From assembly GCF_900142955.1 (NCBI RefSeq), contig NZ_FRCP01000036.1, positions 1 to 6,533 of the forward strand: a stretch of 6,533 nt of DNA, in the 5' to 3' direction. The notes below the pieces were generated by a model. That model saw only the letters and a program-made list of their open reading frames with translations, had not been told where the DNA came from and ran no database searches. Made by a program: the position numbers and the translations under genes. Positions 1-4,840 of the stretch are shown here, piece by piece (position 1 is the stretch's first letter; each line of letters starts with the position of its first letter). Source of the DNA: Anaerosporobacter mobilis DSM 15930 (lineage in GTDB: Bacteria > Bacillota > Clostridia > Lachnospirales > Lachnospiraceae).

Positions 1-29
1 ATCTCGCACAACATTTTATTCATACTCAT
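1..29 (-). CDS. 5' end of an unidentified gene, cut by the window edge
   Basis: An ATG at 27-29 on the minus strand is preceded by a GGAGGAG ribosome binding site five bases upstream. It opens a frame reading MSMNKMLCE before the window ends. The start overlaps the last codons of the 80-codon ORF upstream (stop at 16-18), an arrangement typical of translationally coupled genes. Nine residues are too few to identify the product. Confidence 0.5.
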
Positions 30-258
30 GGGAACTCCTCCATTCTGTTTGATCTACTATAACCCCTGGAAGTGGAGGAAGGAATATCTGTCGTGGCTTC
101 TCCATATTTTCACTCATCTTAATTATCGTGTTAACGATATAGGCTAGTTGGGTATCATGTTCATTGATATTTTCATTCTTTTTCTTTTCTCGTTCATTAT
201 CTTTTTTCGAAGAATAGAAACCAGTATTGAATTTTCCTGAATGCTTCACTTGTGTCAC
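16..258 (-). CDS. Hypothetical 80-codon ORF at the end of the toxin array
   Basis: I do not recognise this ORF. It starts at a GTG with no ribosome binding site in front, so the true start is uncertain; ATGs at 115-117 and 103-105 also lack one. The product has a basic/acidic charged stretch near residues 18-33 (KKDNEREKKKNEN) and a proline-rich end containing FLPPLPG. No membrane segment or signal peptide is visible. Two things favour a real gene: the stop overlaps a well-formed downstream start (27-29), and that start's ribosome binding site lies inside this ORF. Upstream, the same frame passes through a TGA at 271-273 into a short toxin remnant (SNQEKFKDG). The 5' end of an older gene may therefore have been replaced by recombination, leaving a C-terminal fragment. 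Confidence 0.4.
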   Translation of the reverse strand: MTQVKHSGKFNTGFYSSKKDNEREKKKNENINEHDTQLAYIVNTIIKMSENMEKPRQIFLPPLPGVIVDQTEWRSSHEYE

Positions 259-270
259 GGTAACTGCTGG

Positions 271-300
271 TCAGCCATCTTTGAACTTTTCCTGATTACT
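271..300 (-). pseudogene. Short remnant of a fourth toxin mid-region
   Basis: On the minus strand 300-274 reads SNQEKFKDG and then stops at TGA (271-273). This matches SNWEKFKDG in the cassette at 1896-1063 and the KNSWEKFKDG segment before the CdiA_C cassette. It also matches PLEKIKDG in the full-length toxin. It is only about 30 bases long, but it sits at the same distance behind a boundary hairpin as in the other copies. It looks like the leftover 5' edge of a cassette whose toxin part was lost. Confidence 0.55.
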
Positions 301-315
301 TTTCTAACAGATTTT

Positions 316-351
316 AGCGAAAAGAATCTGATTTTAATCAGACTGTTCGCT
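316..351. repeat. Nested inverted repeat in the array boundary
   Basis: AGCGAA (316-321) pairs with TTCGCT (346-351). Inside it TCTGATT pairs with AATCAGA around a two-base loop. In the related copy near 1905-1946 the sequence is recognisable but the pairing is degraded, so conservation of this structure is not supported. It may be decayed toxin coding sequence that folds by chance. Confidence 0.4.
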
Positions 352-397
352 TTATATCTCCAAGCATCTCCGACATCTAAACTTCTCGTAAGTCACT

Positions 398-464
398 ATA
401 AAAAATACTATTACTTGCATTCTCATTGACATTCGCGAGCGAAAGCAGGTAATAGTATCTTTTT
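398..464 (-). terminator. Boundary hairpin A, probable intrinsic terminator
   Basis: About 18 bases at 401-418 pair with 445-463, with one wobble-type and one mismatched position. The ends are A-rich on one side and T-rich on the other, so it could terminate transcription in both directions. On the minus strand the stem is followed by a run of six T. It lies 50 bases after the stop of the 182-residue immunity gene. Near-copy at 1995-2057; diverged copy at 4252-4313. Confidence 0.7.
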
Positions 465-488
465 GATATAGGGATTTTGAAGTCCTAT

Positions 489-517
489 AGTATAAACATA
501 ATATATTTTAATTTCAA
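489..517 (-). promoter_or_regulatory. Sigma-A-type promoter overlapping the immunity gene stop codon
   Basis: On the minus strand TTGAAA (517-512) and TATACT (494-489) are separated by 17 bases, close to the vegetative consensus. The -35 box overlaps the TGA stop (514-516) of the immunity gene. The expected transcription start near 482-484 would yield an RNA of roughly 85 bases beginning GGAC and ending in hairpin A. The copy at 2081-2110 keeps both hexamers with an 18-base spacer. Confidence 0.5.
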
Positions 518-1062
518 AAATCAGGAAAAAATATGCTATATTTTATCCGTTCGCCTTTATTCATATTGTCATATGCATATGTTAATGCTTCTTCTTCCGT
601 TATTGAGTGTTGATTCAATTTACACAATGTTTTTTTATCTTTTCCAAGAAATACCCTTGGTAGATTATGTAATGAACATAACAATGAATATACTTCATTG
701 TTATTTATCACGATCTTACTTACTTCATATTGCAAATCCTCAAGCATTTTTTTCATAAGCTGGCATACATTTATATAATTATTACCCTGCGAATCCCACT
801 GTATTGCATCAATATTCAAAGAAATATTGTAGAATTTCCCTATTTCGCTATACTTTTCACACAGAAATGTTAACTTATGCAAAGCATTGTTAATATTTAC
901 ATAATTATCACTAAGTAAGACATCGTTTAAATCAATCAGTACTTCAATGTGTTTTCTAATTATATATCTATATTTTATATTCCATAACCTTCCATAGCAT
1001 CTACCTTTCTCAGCTACAATACCAATATATAACAATTCACCTAAAACATCTTGTGTATTCAT
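514..1062 (-). CDS. Predicted immunity protein for the ParB-like orphan toxin
   Basis: This encodes 182 residues, cytoplasmic by appearance, with no signal peptide or long hydrophobic segment. I cannot assign it to a named immunity family. The role is inferred from position: its ATG (1060-1062) directly abuts the TAA (1063-1065) of the orphan toxin, giving TAAATG with a weak GGTGG site just upstream, so translation is probably coupled. It contains mixed helical sequence, including EEEALTYAYDNM near the C-terminus. It has an uninterrupted frame although the toxin part in front carries a nonsense codon. That fits selection to keep the antidote after the toxin becomes silent. A decayed copy of its last two thirds lies at 2107-2440. 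A promoter and terminator follow directly. Confidence 0.75.
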   Translation of the reverse strand: MNTQDVLGELLYIGIVAEKGRCYGRLWNIKYRYIIRKHIEVLIDLNDVLLSDNYVNINNALHKLTFLCEKYSEIGKFYNISLNIDAIQWDSQGNNYINVCQLMKKMLEDLQYEVSKIVINNNEVYSLLCSLHNLPRVFLGKDKKTLCKLNQHSITEEEALTYAYDNMNKGERIKYSIFFPDF

Positions 1063-1608
1063 TTAATCCACCACCTTAATCGACGTTTTCCATAATTCAT
1101 ACCATCTCTTTACCCAATGTACATTTGTTGCAGATGGTACTTGATTTGTTGGCATATTCATATTTATTCCAGAACCTTTTCCTAGTATTGTCGTTGCCAC
1201 AGTTGTATGATGTCCTTCAACAATATATCTACCTGTAGAATCTCTATAAATACTACTACTTGCTTTTAATGGATCATAATTATCTACTATTTCACTTACT
1301 CTGCTTTTACTTATTACAGTCTGTCCTGGTTTTAATCCTGATTGTTCTAACTTATTAATCATCTTCAACTTCAATGCCGCAAACGCCTTTGATAATCCAT
1401 AAGCAATGCCCGCAAATACTACTCCTGTTACCCCGGCAACTACAACATCAATTACTATCTTCTTCAGCGACATTACTTCTCCCTTGATTACAATATCGCC
1501 TAAATCACCAAGCAAGATGCTGCCTATTCCAGAAACTCCACCAGTTAGTAGCATTTGTTTCAGTGTCAATACTGCACCCTCCACAGCTCCAGTAAGGACA
1601 AAATTCAT
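1063..1608 (-). CDS. Orphan toxin cassette: pretoxin membrane segment plus ParB-like toxin tip
   Basis: The open part of a toxin cassette, 181 codons from an ATG at 1608 that has no convincing ribosome binding site. The frame stays open a little further upstream, to a TGA at 1714-1716. Residues 1-86 are a hydrophobic, glycine-rich pretoxin segment nearly identical to that of the CdiA_C cassette (MSLKKIVIDVVVAGVTG at 46-62). The tip, about residues 90-181, carries VEGHHTTVA (130-138). This resembles the ParB/sulfiredoxin-like nuclease motif D/E-G-HH and ends in WYELWKTSIKVVD. It is followed without a gap by its immunity gene. No secretion domain is joined to it, so it should not be exported as it stands. 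It is best read as a silent tip for recombination. An internal ATG at 1473 has a good ribosome binding site (1479-1485). Confidence 0.6.
   Translation of the reverse strand: MNFVLTGAVEGAVLTLKQMLLTGGVSGIGSILLGDLGDIVIKGEVMSLKKIVIDVVVAGVTGVVFAGIAYGLSKAFAALKLKMINKLEQSGLKPGQTVISKSRVSEIVDNYDPLKASSSIYRDSTGRYIVEGHHTTVATTILGKGSGINMNMPTNQVPSATNVHWVKRWYELWKTSIKVVD
1471..1485 (-). promoter_or_regulatory. Internal ribosome binding site and ATG in the ParB-like orphan
   Basis: AAGGGAG (1485-1479) stands five bases before ATG (1473-1471), in frame with the toxin tip. It would give a 136-residue product starting MSLKKIV. The same sequence and spacing occur in the CdiA_C orphan at 3681-3695. It encodes the conserved IKGxxM segment, so conservation may reflect protein sequence only. 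Confidence 0.35.
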
Positions 1609-1896
1609 TCCACCGCCTATGGCTCCATAAAATGCCCCATCAAAAAAGCCTTCCCAAAATGCCCCGCCCGTAATAGCACTGATTATTGCTCCAATCGCTC
1701 CTCCAATAACAGCTCATGCTAAAACGTCTTTCGCCAAAGCTAATAATAATGCCGGGACAGCAATTGTGGATAAAGCTACTACAATTACCGCAATTGCTGC
1801 AATCACAAGAACAACAGTTACAGCCGCTTTCCAATGTTCTTTTCGCCATTCCCATACCTTCTTGCTGCCATCTTTGAACTTTTCCCAATTACTCTT
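1609..1896 (-). pseudogene. Disrupted 5' half of the ParB-like orphan cassette
   Basis: In frame with the toxin ORF downstream, this stretch reads KSNWEKFKDGSKKVWEWRKEHW (in part) and then a membrane segment rich in A, V and I. It corresponds to residues 116-225 or so of the full-length toxin. A TGA at 1714-1716 interrupts it where the homologues have Gly (LA-stop-AVIGG against LVGVALGG and LVAGAIIGG), so a single G-to-T change explains it. A TAG at 1897-1899 closes the frame upstream. No LXG-like domain precedes it. The cassette therefore begins inside coding sequence and has no start of its own. Confidence 0.7.
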
Positions 1897-1994
1897 CTAA
1901 CAAATCTTAGCTAAAAGAATCTGATTTTAATCACTAACTGTTTAATTTATTTCTACAAGCATCTCCGACATCTAAACTTCCCGTAAGTCACGCT

Positions 1995-2057
1995 AAAAAA
2001 TACTATTACTTGCATTCTCATTGACATTCGCGAGTGAAAGCAGGTGATAGTATTTTT
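1995..2057 (-). terminator. Boundary hairpin B, probable intrinsic terminator
   Basis: Near-copy of hairpin A. Bases 1995-2013 pair with 2040-2057, with A-rich and T-rich outer ends. One extra change (GGTGATAG in place of GGTAATAG) alters one pair to a wobble or mismatch depending on the strand read. It lies between the decayed module and the start of the ParB-like orphan cassette. Confidence 0.65.
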
Positions 2058-2080
2058 GATTTAGGATTTTGAAGTCCTAT

Positions 2081-2110
2081 AGTATAAACATAATACATCT
2101 TAGATTTCAA
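2081..2110 (-). promoter_or_regulatory. Copy of the sigma-A-type promoter
   Basis: TTGAAA (2110-2105) and TATACT (2086-2081) are kept with an 18-base spacer. Several spacer bases differ from the copy at 489-517. As there, the -35 box overlaps the old TGA stop (2107-2109) of the immunity gene. It would direct a short RNA into hairpin B. Confidence 0.45.
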
Positions 2111-2516
2111 AATCAGGTAAAAATATGCTATATTTAATCCGTTCGCCTTTATTCATATTGTCTTATGCATATGTTAATGCTTCTTCTTCCGTTATTGAGT
2201 GTTGATTTAATTTACACAATGTTATTTTATCTTTTCCAAGATATCCCTTGGTAGATTATGTAATGAGCATAACAATGAATATACTTCATTTTTGTTTATC
2301 AAAATCTTACTTACTTCATATTGTAAATCCTCAAGCATTTTTTCATAAGCTGACCTACATTTTTATATAATTATTATCCTGTGAATCTCACTGTATTGCA
2401 TCAATATTCAAAGAAATGTTGTAGAATTTTCCTATTTCTAACACCTTAATCGACGTTTTCTATAATTCATACCATCTCTTTACCCAATGTATATTTGTTG
2501 CAGATAGTACTTGATA
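2107..2516 (-). pseudogene. Decayed toxin-tip/immunity fusion, relic of a duplicated module
   Basis: Bases 2516-2441 match the last 25 or so codons of the ParB-like orphan toxin (SATNxHWVKRWYEL...KTSIKV). They then join, apparently in frame, to the middle of its immunity gene at EIGKFYNISLNIDAIQ, followed by the 3' end of that gene down to 2107. The join removes about 220 bases: the end of the toxin tip and the first third of the immunity gene. Decay is clear: TAG replaces a Trp codon at 2460-2462, TGA replaces Trp at 2388-2390, TAA replaces Tyr at 2163-2165, and there are small frameshifts. No function is expected from this stretch. Confidence 0.85.
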
Positions 2517-2594
2517 TTAATACAGTGGTTTGATTTCAATACTATATATCAATAGCAAATCTTATTACATATGCCTTGGAACCTCATAACGAAA

Positions 2595-2606
2595 TCTTGC
2601 GCAAGA
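2595..2606. repeat. 12-base perfect palindrome in a short intergenic gap
   Basis: TCTTGCGCAAGA reads the same on both strands. It lies in the 120-base gap (2517-2636) between the decayed module and the CdiA_C immunity gene, a gap in which I see no gene. No T-run follows it, so it does not look like a terminator. It could be a binding site or chance. Confidence 0.3.
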
Positions 2607-2636
2607 GAATTCTTTAATTGCTAAAAGTCAGTAAAA

Positions 2637-3101
2637 TCAATCTGAAAGAAATTTTATCTTGTCAACTACATACTCAGTTTGTAACACTTCAAAAGGAAAA
2701 CCCTTTTTAACCCTTGATGTATCAACTATTAGTTTTTCCGAGTTTCGTAAAATTATTGGAACATCTCCATTTGACATTAATATTATATCACAAGAAAATT
2801 CTTTTAAATATTTACCTACAAAGTATATTGTTTTTTTTATAACATCCTCACATTGCATATCTAAATTCATGTATAATTCAACCTTCAAATCTATATTCGA
2901 TTCCTCACTGATTACTTTAATTGAATCAGAAGAATTATCAATTTGCAAAGTAAACATATCACAGTATAAACTCAATTCATTTTCTTCCTCATCTAAAATT
3001 TCAGCATTTCCAAATATAACATCATTTTTTAAAATTCTTAAAATTTTTTCTCCAATTACATTTATAATTTCATCTGTACTTGCATATAATACATATTCCA
3101 T
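2637..3101 (-). CDS. Predicted immunity protein for the CdiA_C-like orphan toxin
   Basis: This encodes 154 residues, acidic, with no membrane segment. The function is inferred from its place directly after the toxin cassette, and I cannot name its family with confidence. The ATG (3099-3101) has AAGGAG six bases upstream (3113-3108). The toxin's TAG (3114-3116) touches that site, so the pair is likely co-translated. Visible features are an acidic run DEEENE near residues 37-42 and a beta-rich C-terminal half (FSCDIILMSNGDVPIILRN). The frame is intact. It is lower in G+C than the toxin mid-region next to it, in keeping with separate acquisition of the tip and its antidote. Confidence 0.75.
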   Translation of the reverse strand: MEYVLYASTDEIINVIGEKILRILKNDVIFGNAEILDEEENELSLYCDMFTLQIDNSSDSIKVISEESNIDLKVELYMNLDMQCEDVIKKTIYFVGKYLKEFSCDIILMSNGDVPIILRNSEKLIVDTSRVKKGFPFEVLQTEYVVDKIKFLSD

Positions 3102-3113
3102 CTTTTACTCCTT

Positions 3114-4085
3114 CTAAGGTAATACATGATATACCTTACCATCTTTCACATACATTAGTACCTCTAAGCCATCTATTGGTTCTTTTTTTATTGCTTGCAA
3201 AATTTCATCAATGCTTATTGGGCAATCATCTAAATTTAAAATAATATTATTACATTGCTTCTCTGTTTTTCCGCTAATTGTTGAACGTATATTTCTTGCA
3301 TTTCCAGTATCAGGTGAATAACAGTCAAAAACTTTTCCTTCAATCATAAAATCAGGATTTGAAGTTTTTTTATTTCCATAACCATTTCCAGTCTTTTTAT
3401 ATGGCAACATCTCCGTATCATAACCTTGTGAAGCCAACAAATCTGCTGTCTCATTCTGTCTAGTAATAGGTCTTGGGTCATTTACATCTGGTGTTTCATA
3501 TTTGCCTTTAGGTGAACTACCCATTTCATCTGTAGGTTTTACTTTAGATGAACTTCCACCCTTATTAATTATCTTCAACTTCAACGCCTTAAACGCCTTT
3601 GATAATCCATAAGCAATACCTGCAAATACTACTCCTGTTACCCCGGCAACTACAACATCAATGACTATCTCCTTCAACGACATTTTTACTCCCTTGATTA
3701 CAATATCGCCCAAATCACCAAGCAGGATGCTGCCTATTCCAGAAATTCCACCAATTAGTAGCATTTGTTTCAGTGTCATTTCTACAGGCCTTACTGCTCC
3801 AGTAAAGACGAAACTCATTCCAAAGCCTATGGCTCCATAAAATGCTCCCTCATTAAAGCCTTCCCAAAATGACCCACCCGTAATAGCACTGATTATTCCT
3901 CCTAACGCTCCTCCCAAAGCAACACCAACTAAAATAGTTTCCGCCAAAGCTGCTAATAAAGTACCAGCTGGGCATAATACAAGTACTACAATTGCTACAA
4001 TCACTAAAGCACGTGTTACAGCCTCTTTCCAATATTCTTTGCACCATCTCCTACTTTCTTGCAGCCATCTTTGAACTTTTCCCAA
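3114..4085 (-). CDS. Orphan toxin cassette with CdiA_C-like tRNase tip
   Basis: Open frame of 323 codons. The first possible start, a TTG at 4083-4085, follows a TAG at 4086-4088 directly. It reads a frame unrelated to the family until residue 14 (WCKEYW), so the upstream codons are probably not real coding. Residues 22-90 are hydrophobic and glycine-zipper-like (GGSFWEGFNEGAFYGAIG). Residues 90-175 are the pretoxin segment shared with 1063-1608, and 176-205 form a polar linker. The tip, 205-323, resembles the CdiA_C tRNase family: NETAD (E212), NPDF (D245) and EGK (E249, K251) form a PD-(D/E)xK-like active site, followed by CYSP and KQCNNIILNL. Its expected target is cytoplasmic tRNA. No secretion domain or HINT domain is present. 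An immunity gene follows. Confidence 0.7.
   Translation of the reverse strand: MGKVQRWLQESRRWCKEYWKEAVTRALVIVAIVVLVLCPAGTLLAALAETILVGVALGGALGGIISAITGGSFWEGFNEGAFYGAIGFGMSFVFTGAVRPVEMTLKQMLLIGGISGIGSILLGDLGDIVIKGVKMSLKEIVIDVVVAGVTGVVFAGIAYGLSKAFKALKLKIINKGGSSSKVKPTDEMGSSPKGKYETPDVNDPRPITRQNETADLLASQGYDTEMLPYKKTGNGYGNKKTSNPDFMIEGKVFDCYSPDTGNARNIRSTISGKTEKQCNNIILNLDDCPISIDEILQAIKKEPIDGLEVLMYVKDGKVYHVLP
3561..4085 (-). repeat. Shared toxin mid-region repeat, copy 2
   Basis: Second copy of the membrane/pretoxin coding segment found at 1351-1896. It also aligns through its 5' part with the full-length toxin. The match stops at KLKIINK, after which the CdiA_C linker and tip are unrelated to the other cassette. 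Confidence 0.8.
3681..3695 (-). promoter_or_regulatory. Internal ribosome binding site and ATG in the CdiA_C orphan
   Basis: AAGGGAG (3695-3689) lies five bases before ATG (3683-3681), in frame with the tRNase tip. It would give a 189-residue product beginning MSLKEIV. It is the best initiation signal in the whole orphan and has the same spacing as at 1471-1485. Confidence 0.35.
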
Positions 4086-4154
4086 CTATTCTTCTCACAG
4101 TCTGGTTTTAAATACCTGTATTGATCGTAAAAATCATCTTTCGTTTACTCACAA
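4047..4154 (-). pseudogene. Frameshifted upstream piece of the CdiA_C cassette
   Basis: From 4154 the minus strand matches codons for about residues 97-130 of the full-length toxin, reading DDFYDQYRYLKPDCEKN and then SWEKFKDGCKKVG. One base is missing near 4047-4050 relative to the full-length gene (CCATCTCC against CCATTCTCC at 6095-6103 or so). This throws the piece out of frame with WCKEYW of the cassette downstream. Restoring the base would join the two into one continuous toxin segment. Homology stops at 4154, so the LXG-like domain was never included or has been lost. Confidence 0.75.
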
Positions 4155-4251
4155 GTTCTTTAGTGGTGATTTGTATATTACGTGGGTATATCGTTTTTTA
4201 GAACATTAAAACATTTCATTATAAACAGTCCATTCTCTCTGGTAATGGACT

Positions 4252-4313
4252 AAAAAAATCTATCTCTTGCATTTGCTCCACATTCGTGGACTTGCCTAAA
4301 GACAGATTTTTTT
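4252..4313 (-). terminator. Boundary hairpin C, diverged probable terminator
   Basis: Bases 4252-4265 pair with 4300-4313, with one mismatch on the plus strand that becomes a G-U pair in minus-strand RNA. Inside is a perfect five-pair hairpin, TCCAC-ATTC-GTGGA (4277-4290). The stem sequence differs from hairpins A and B, but the pairing, the loop CGAATG (minus strand), the AATGCAAG motif and the T-run are shared. It lies 80 bases after the stop of the first immunity gene. Confidence 0.7.
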
Positions 4314-4342
4314 ATAAGAACTTAAGGTGTTGAGAGTCCTAA

Positions 4343-4348
4343 AATATA
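4343..4348 (-). promoter_or_regulatory. Possible -10 box upstream of hairpin C
   Basis: TATATT on the minus strand is followed by TTAGGACTC, aligning with TATACT-ATAGGACTT at the two other boundaries. No good -35 box stands 16-18 bases upstream; the nearest, TTGTAT, is only 14 away. This copy is therefore weaker evidence for a promoter. Confidence 0.25.
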
Positions 4349-4392
4349 ACCATAATTAAAATATACAATACTATGTATTCATACCACATCAA

Positions 4393-4827
4393 TTAGTTAT
4401 CGGACATTTCTTCAAAGTAATTGGTTGGATTTTGACAAAACTTATTTGCTTTAGACTTTTTCATCAATTCTACTATTTCTTCAATGCTCGGAGAATAAAT
4501 ATTACCCTCATAAAAAATCATTCCTTCAATTTTATTAATATAGTCTAATATTTGCTCAAGCATCTTCTTGGATAAGGAACGCAAATCAAATCTACAACTT
4601 ATCTCTTCCACTAAACCACCTTCATATAAAAATTGAATACATGTTTCATTATCTTTTCCATATTGAACTATATCTTCTGTCCAACTTACTTGCTTTTCCA
4701 AAAAGTCAATTTTATCCAAAGATATATTGCACATGTTCCAAGATAATATATTTTCTTCATCTAATTTCTCTTCTATTACTACCTTCTGCTTTGGTACTAT
4801 ATAAGAATTAAATTGCCATAATGCCAT
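4393..4827 (-). CDS. Predicted immunity protein for the full-length ParB-like toxin
   Basis: I place the start at ATG 4825-4827 (MALWQFNSYIVPK), giving 144 residues. The frame is open a further 18 codons to 4881, but the downstream ATG has TAAGGAGG (4840-4833) five bases before it. The longer start would overlap the toxin coding region by 44 bases. The product is cytoplasmic in appearance, acidic, with no membrane segment. I cannot name the family; its role as antidote is inferred from its position immediately after the toxin and the tight coupling. The toxin's TAA stop forms the first three bases of this gene's ribosome binding site. A terminator-like hairpin (4252-4313) follows, so toxin and immunity probably form a two-gene unit. 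Confidence 0.8.
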   Translation of the reverse strand: MALWQFNSYIVPKQKVVIEEKLDEENILSWNMCNISLDKIDFLEKQVSWTEDIVQYGKDNETCIQFLYEGGLVEEISCRFDLRSLSKKMLEQILDYINKIEGMIFYEGNIYSPSIEEIVELMKKSKANKFCQNPTNYFEEMSDN

Positions 4828-4832
4828 ATAAG

Positions 4833-4840
4833 CCTCCTTA
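4833..4840 (-). promoter_or_regulatory. Ribosome binding site fused to the toxin stop codon
   Basis: TAAGGAGG contains the toxin stop TAA (4840-4838) and an AGGAGG site for the immunity gene. The ribosome that ends the toxin is thus placed to start the antidote. This decides the start at 4827 over the upstream ATG at 4881. Confidence 0.8.

Larger units (their letters stand above)
1351..1896 (-). repeat. Shared toxin mid-region repeat, copy 1
   Basis: Membrane and pretoxin coding sequence shared with 3561-4085 over almost its whole length. The proteins match through LKQMLL, GIGSILLGDLGDIVIKG, MSLK and IVIDVVVAGVTGVVFAGIAYGLSKAF. Its 5' part also matches the full-length toxin (about 5830-6150). 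The identity ends abruptly at LKLKxINK, where the toxin tips diverge. This is the usual pattern of a recombination boundary in polymorphic toxins. Confidence 0.8.
1867..2439. repeat. Direct repeat of 274-846
   Basis: This stretch matches 274-846 base for base over most of its length with almost no net length change (offset 1593 at both ends). It covers the short toxin remnant, the hairpin, the promoter and the 3' part of the immunity gene. Both copies are in the same orientation, which implies a tandem duplication of a toxin/immunity module. Confidence 0.85.

Noticed and set aside
398..464. CRISPR repeat or insertion-sequence end
   Set aside because: Only three widely spaced copies exist, each tied to an immunity gene, with no spacers, transposase or target duplications.
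1714..1716. TGA as a selenocysteine or reassigned codon
   Set aside because: Homologues have Gly here, no selenocysteine insertion hairpin is evident just downstream, and other genes in the window end with TGA normally.
1640..1888. Minus-strand 82-codon Cys-rich frame starting MGKVQRW (likewise 3853-4047 and 5868-6083)
   Set aside because: These are out-of-frame readings of the membrane-segment repeat. Their Cys-rich look comes from shifted GCN/ATT codons.
2659..3117. Plus-strand 152-codon open frame
   Set aside because: It lies fully antisense to the CdiA_C immunity gene, which has a strong ribosome binding site and toxin coupling; the plus-strand frame has neither.
4083..4085. TTG as a true start for the CdiA_C orphan
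   Set aside because: It follows a stop codon directly, and the first 13 codons are out of frame with the family. There is no convincing ribosome binding site.
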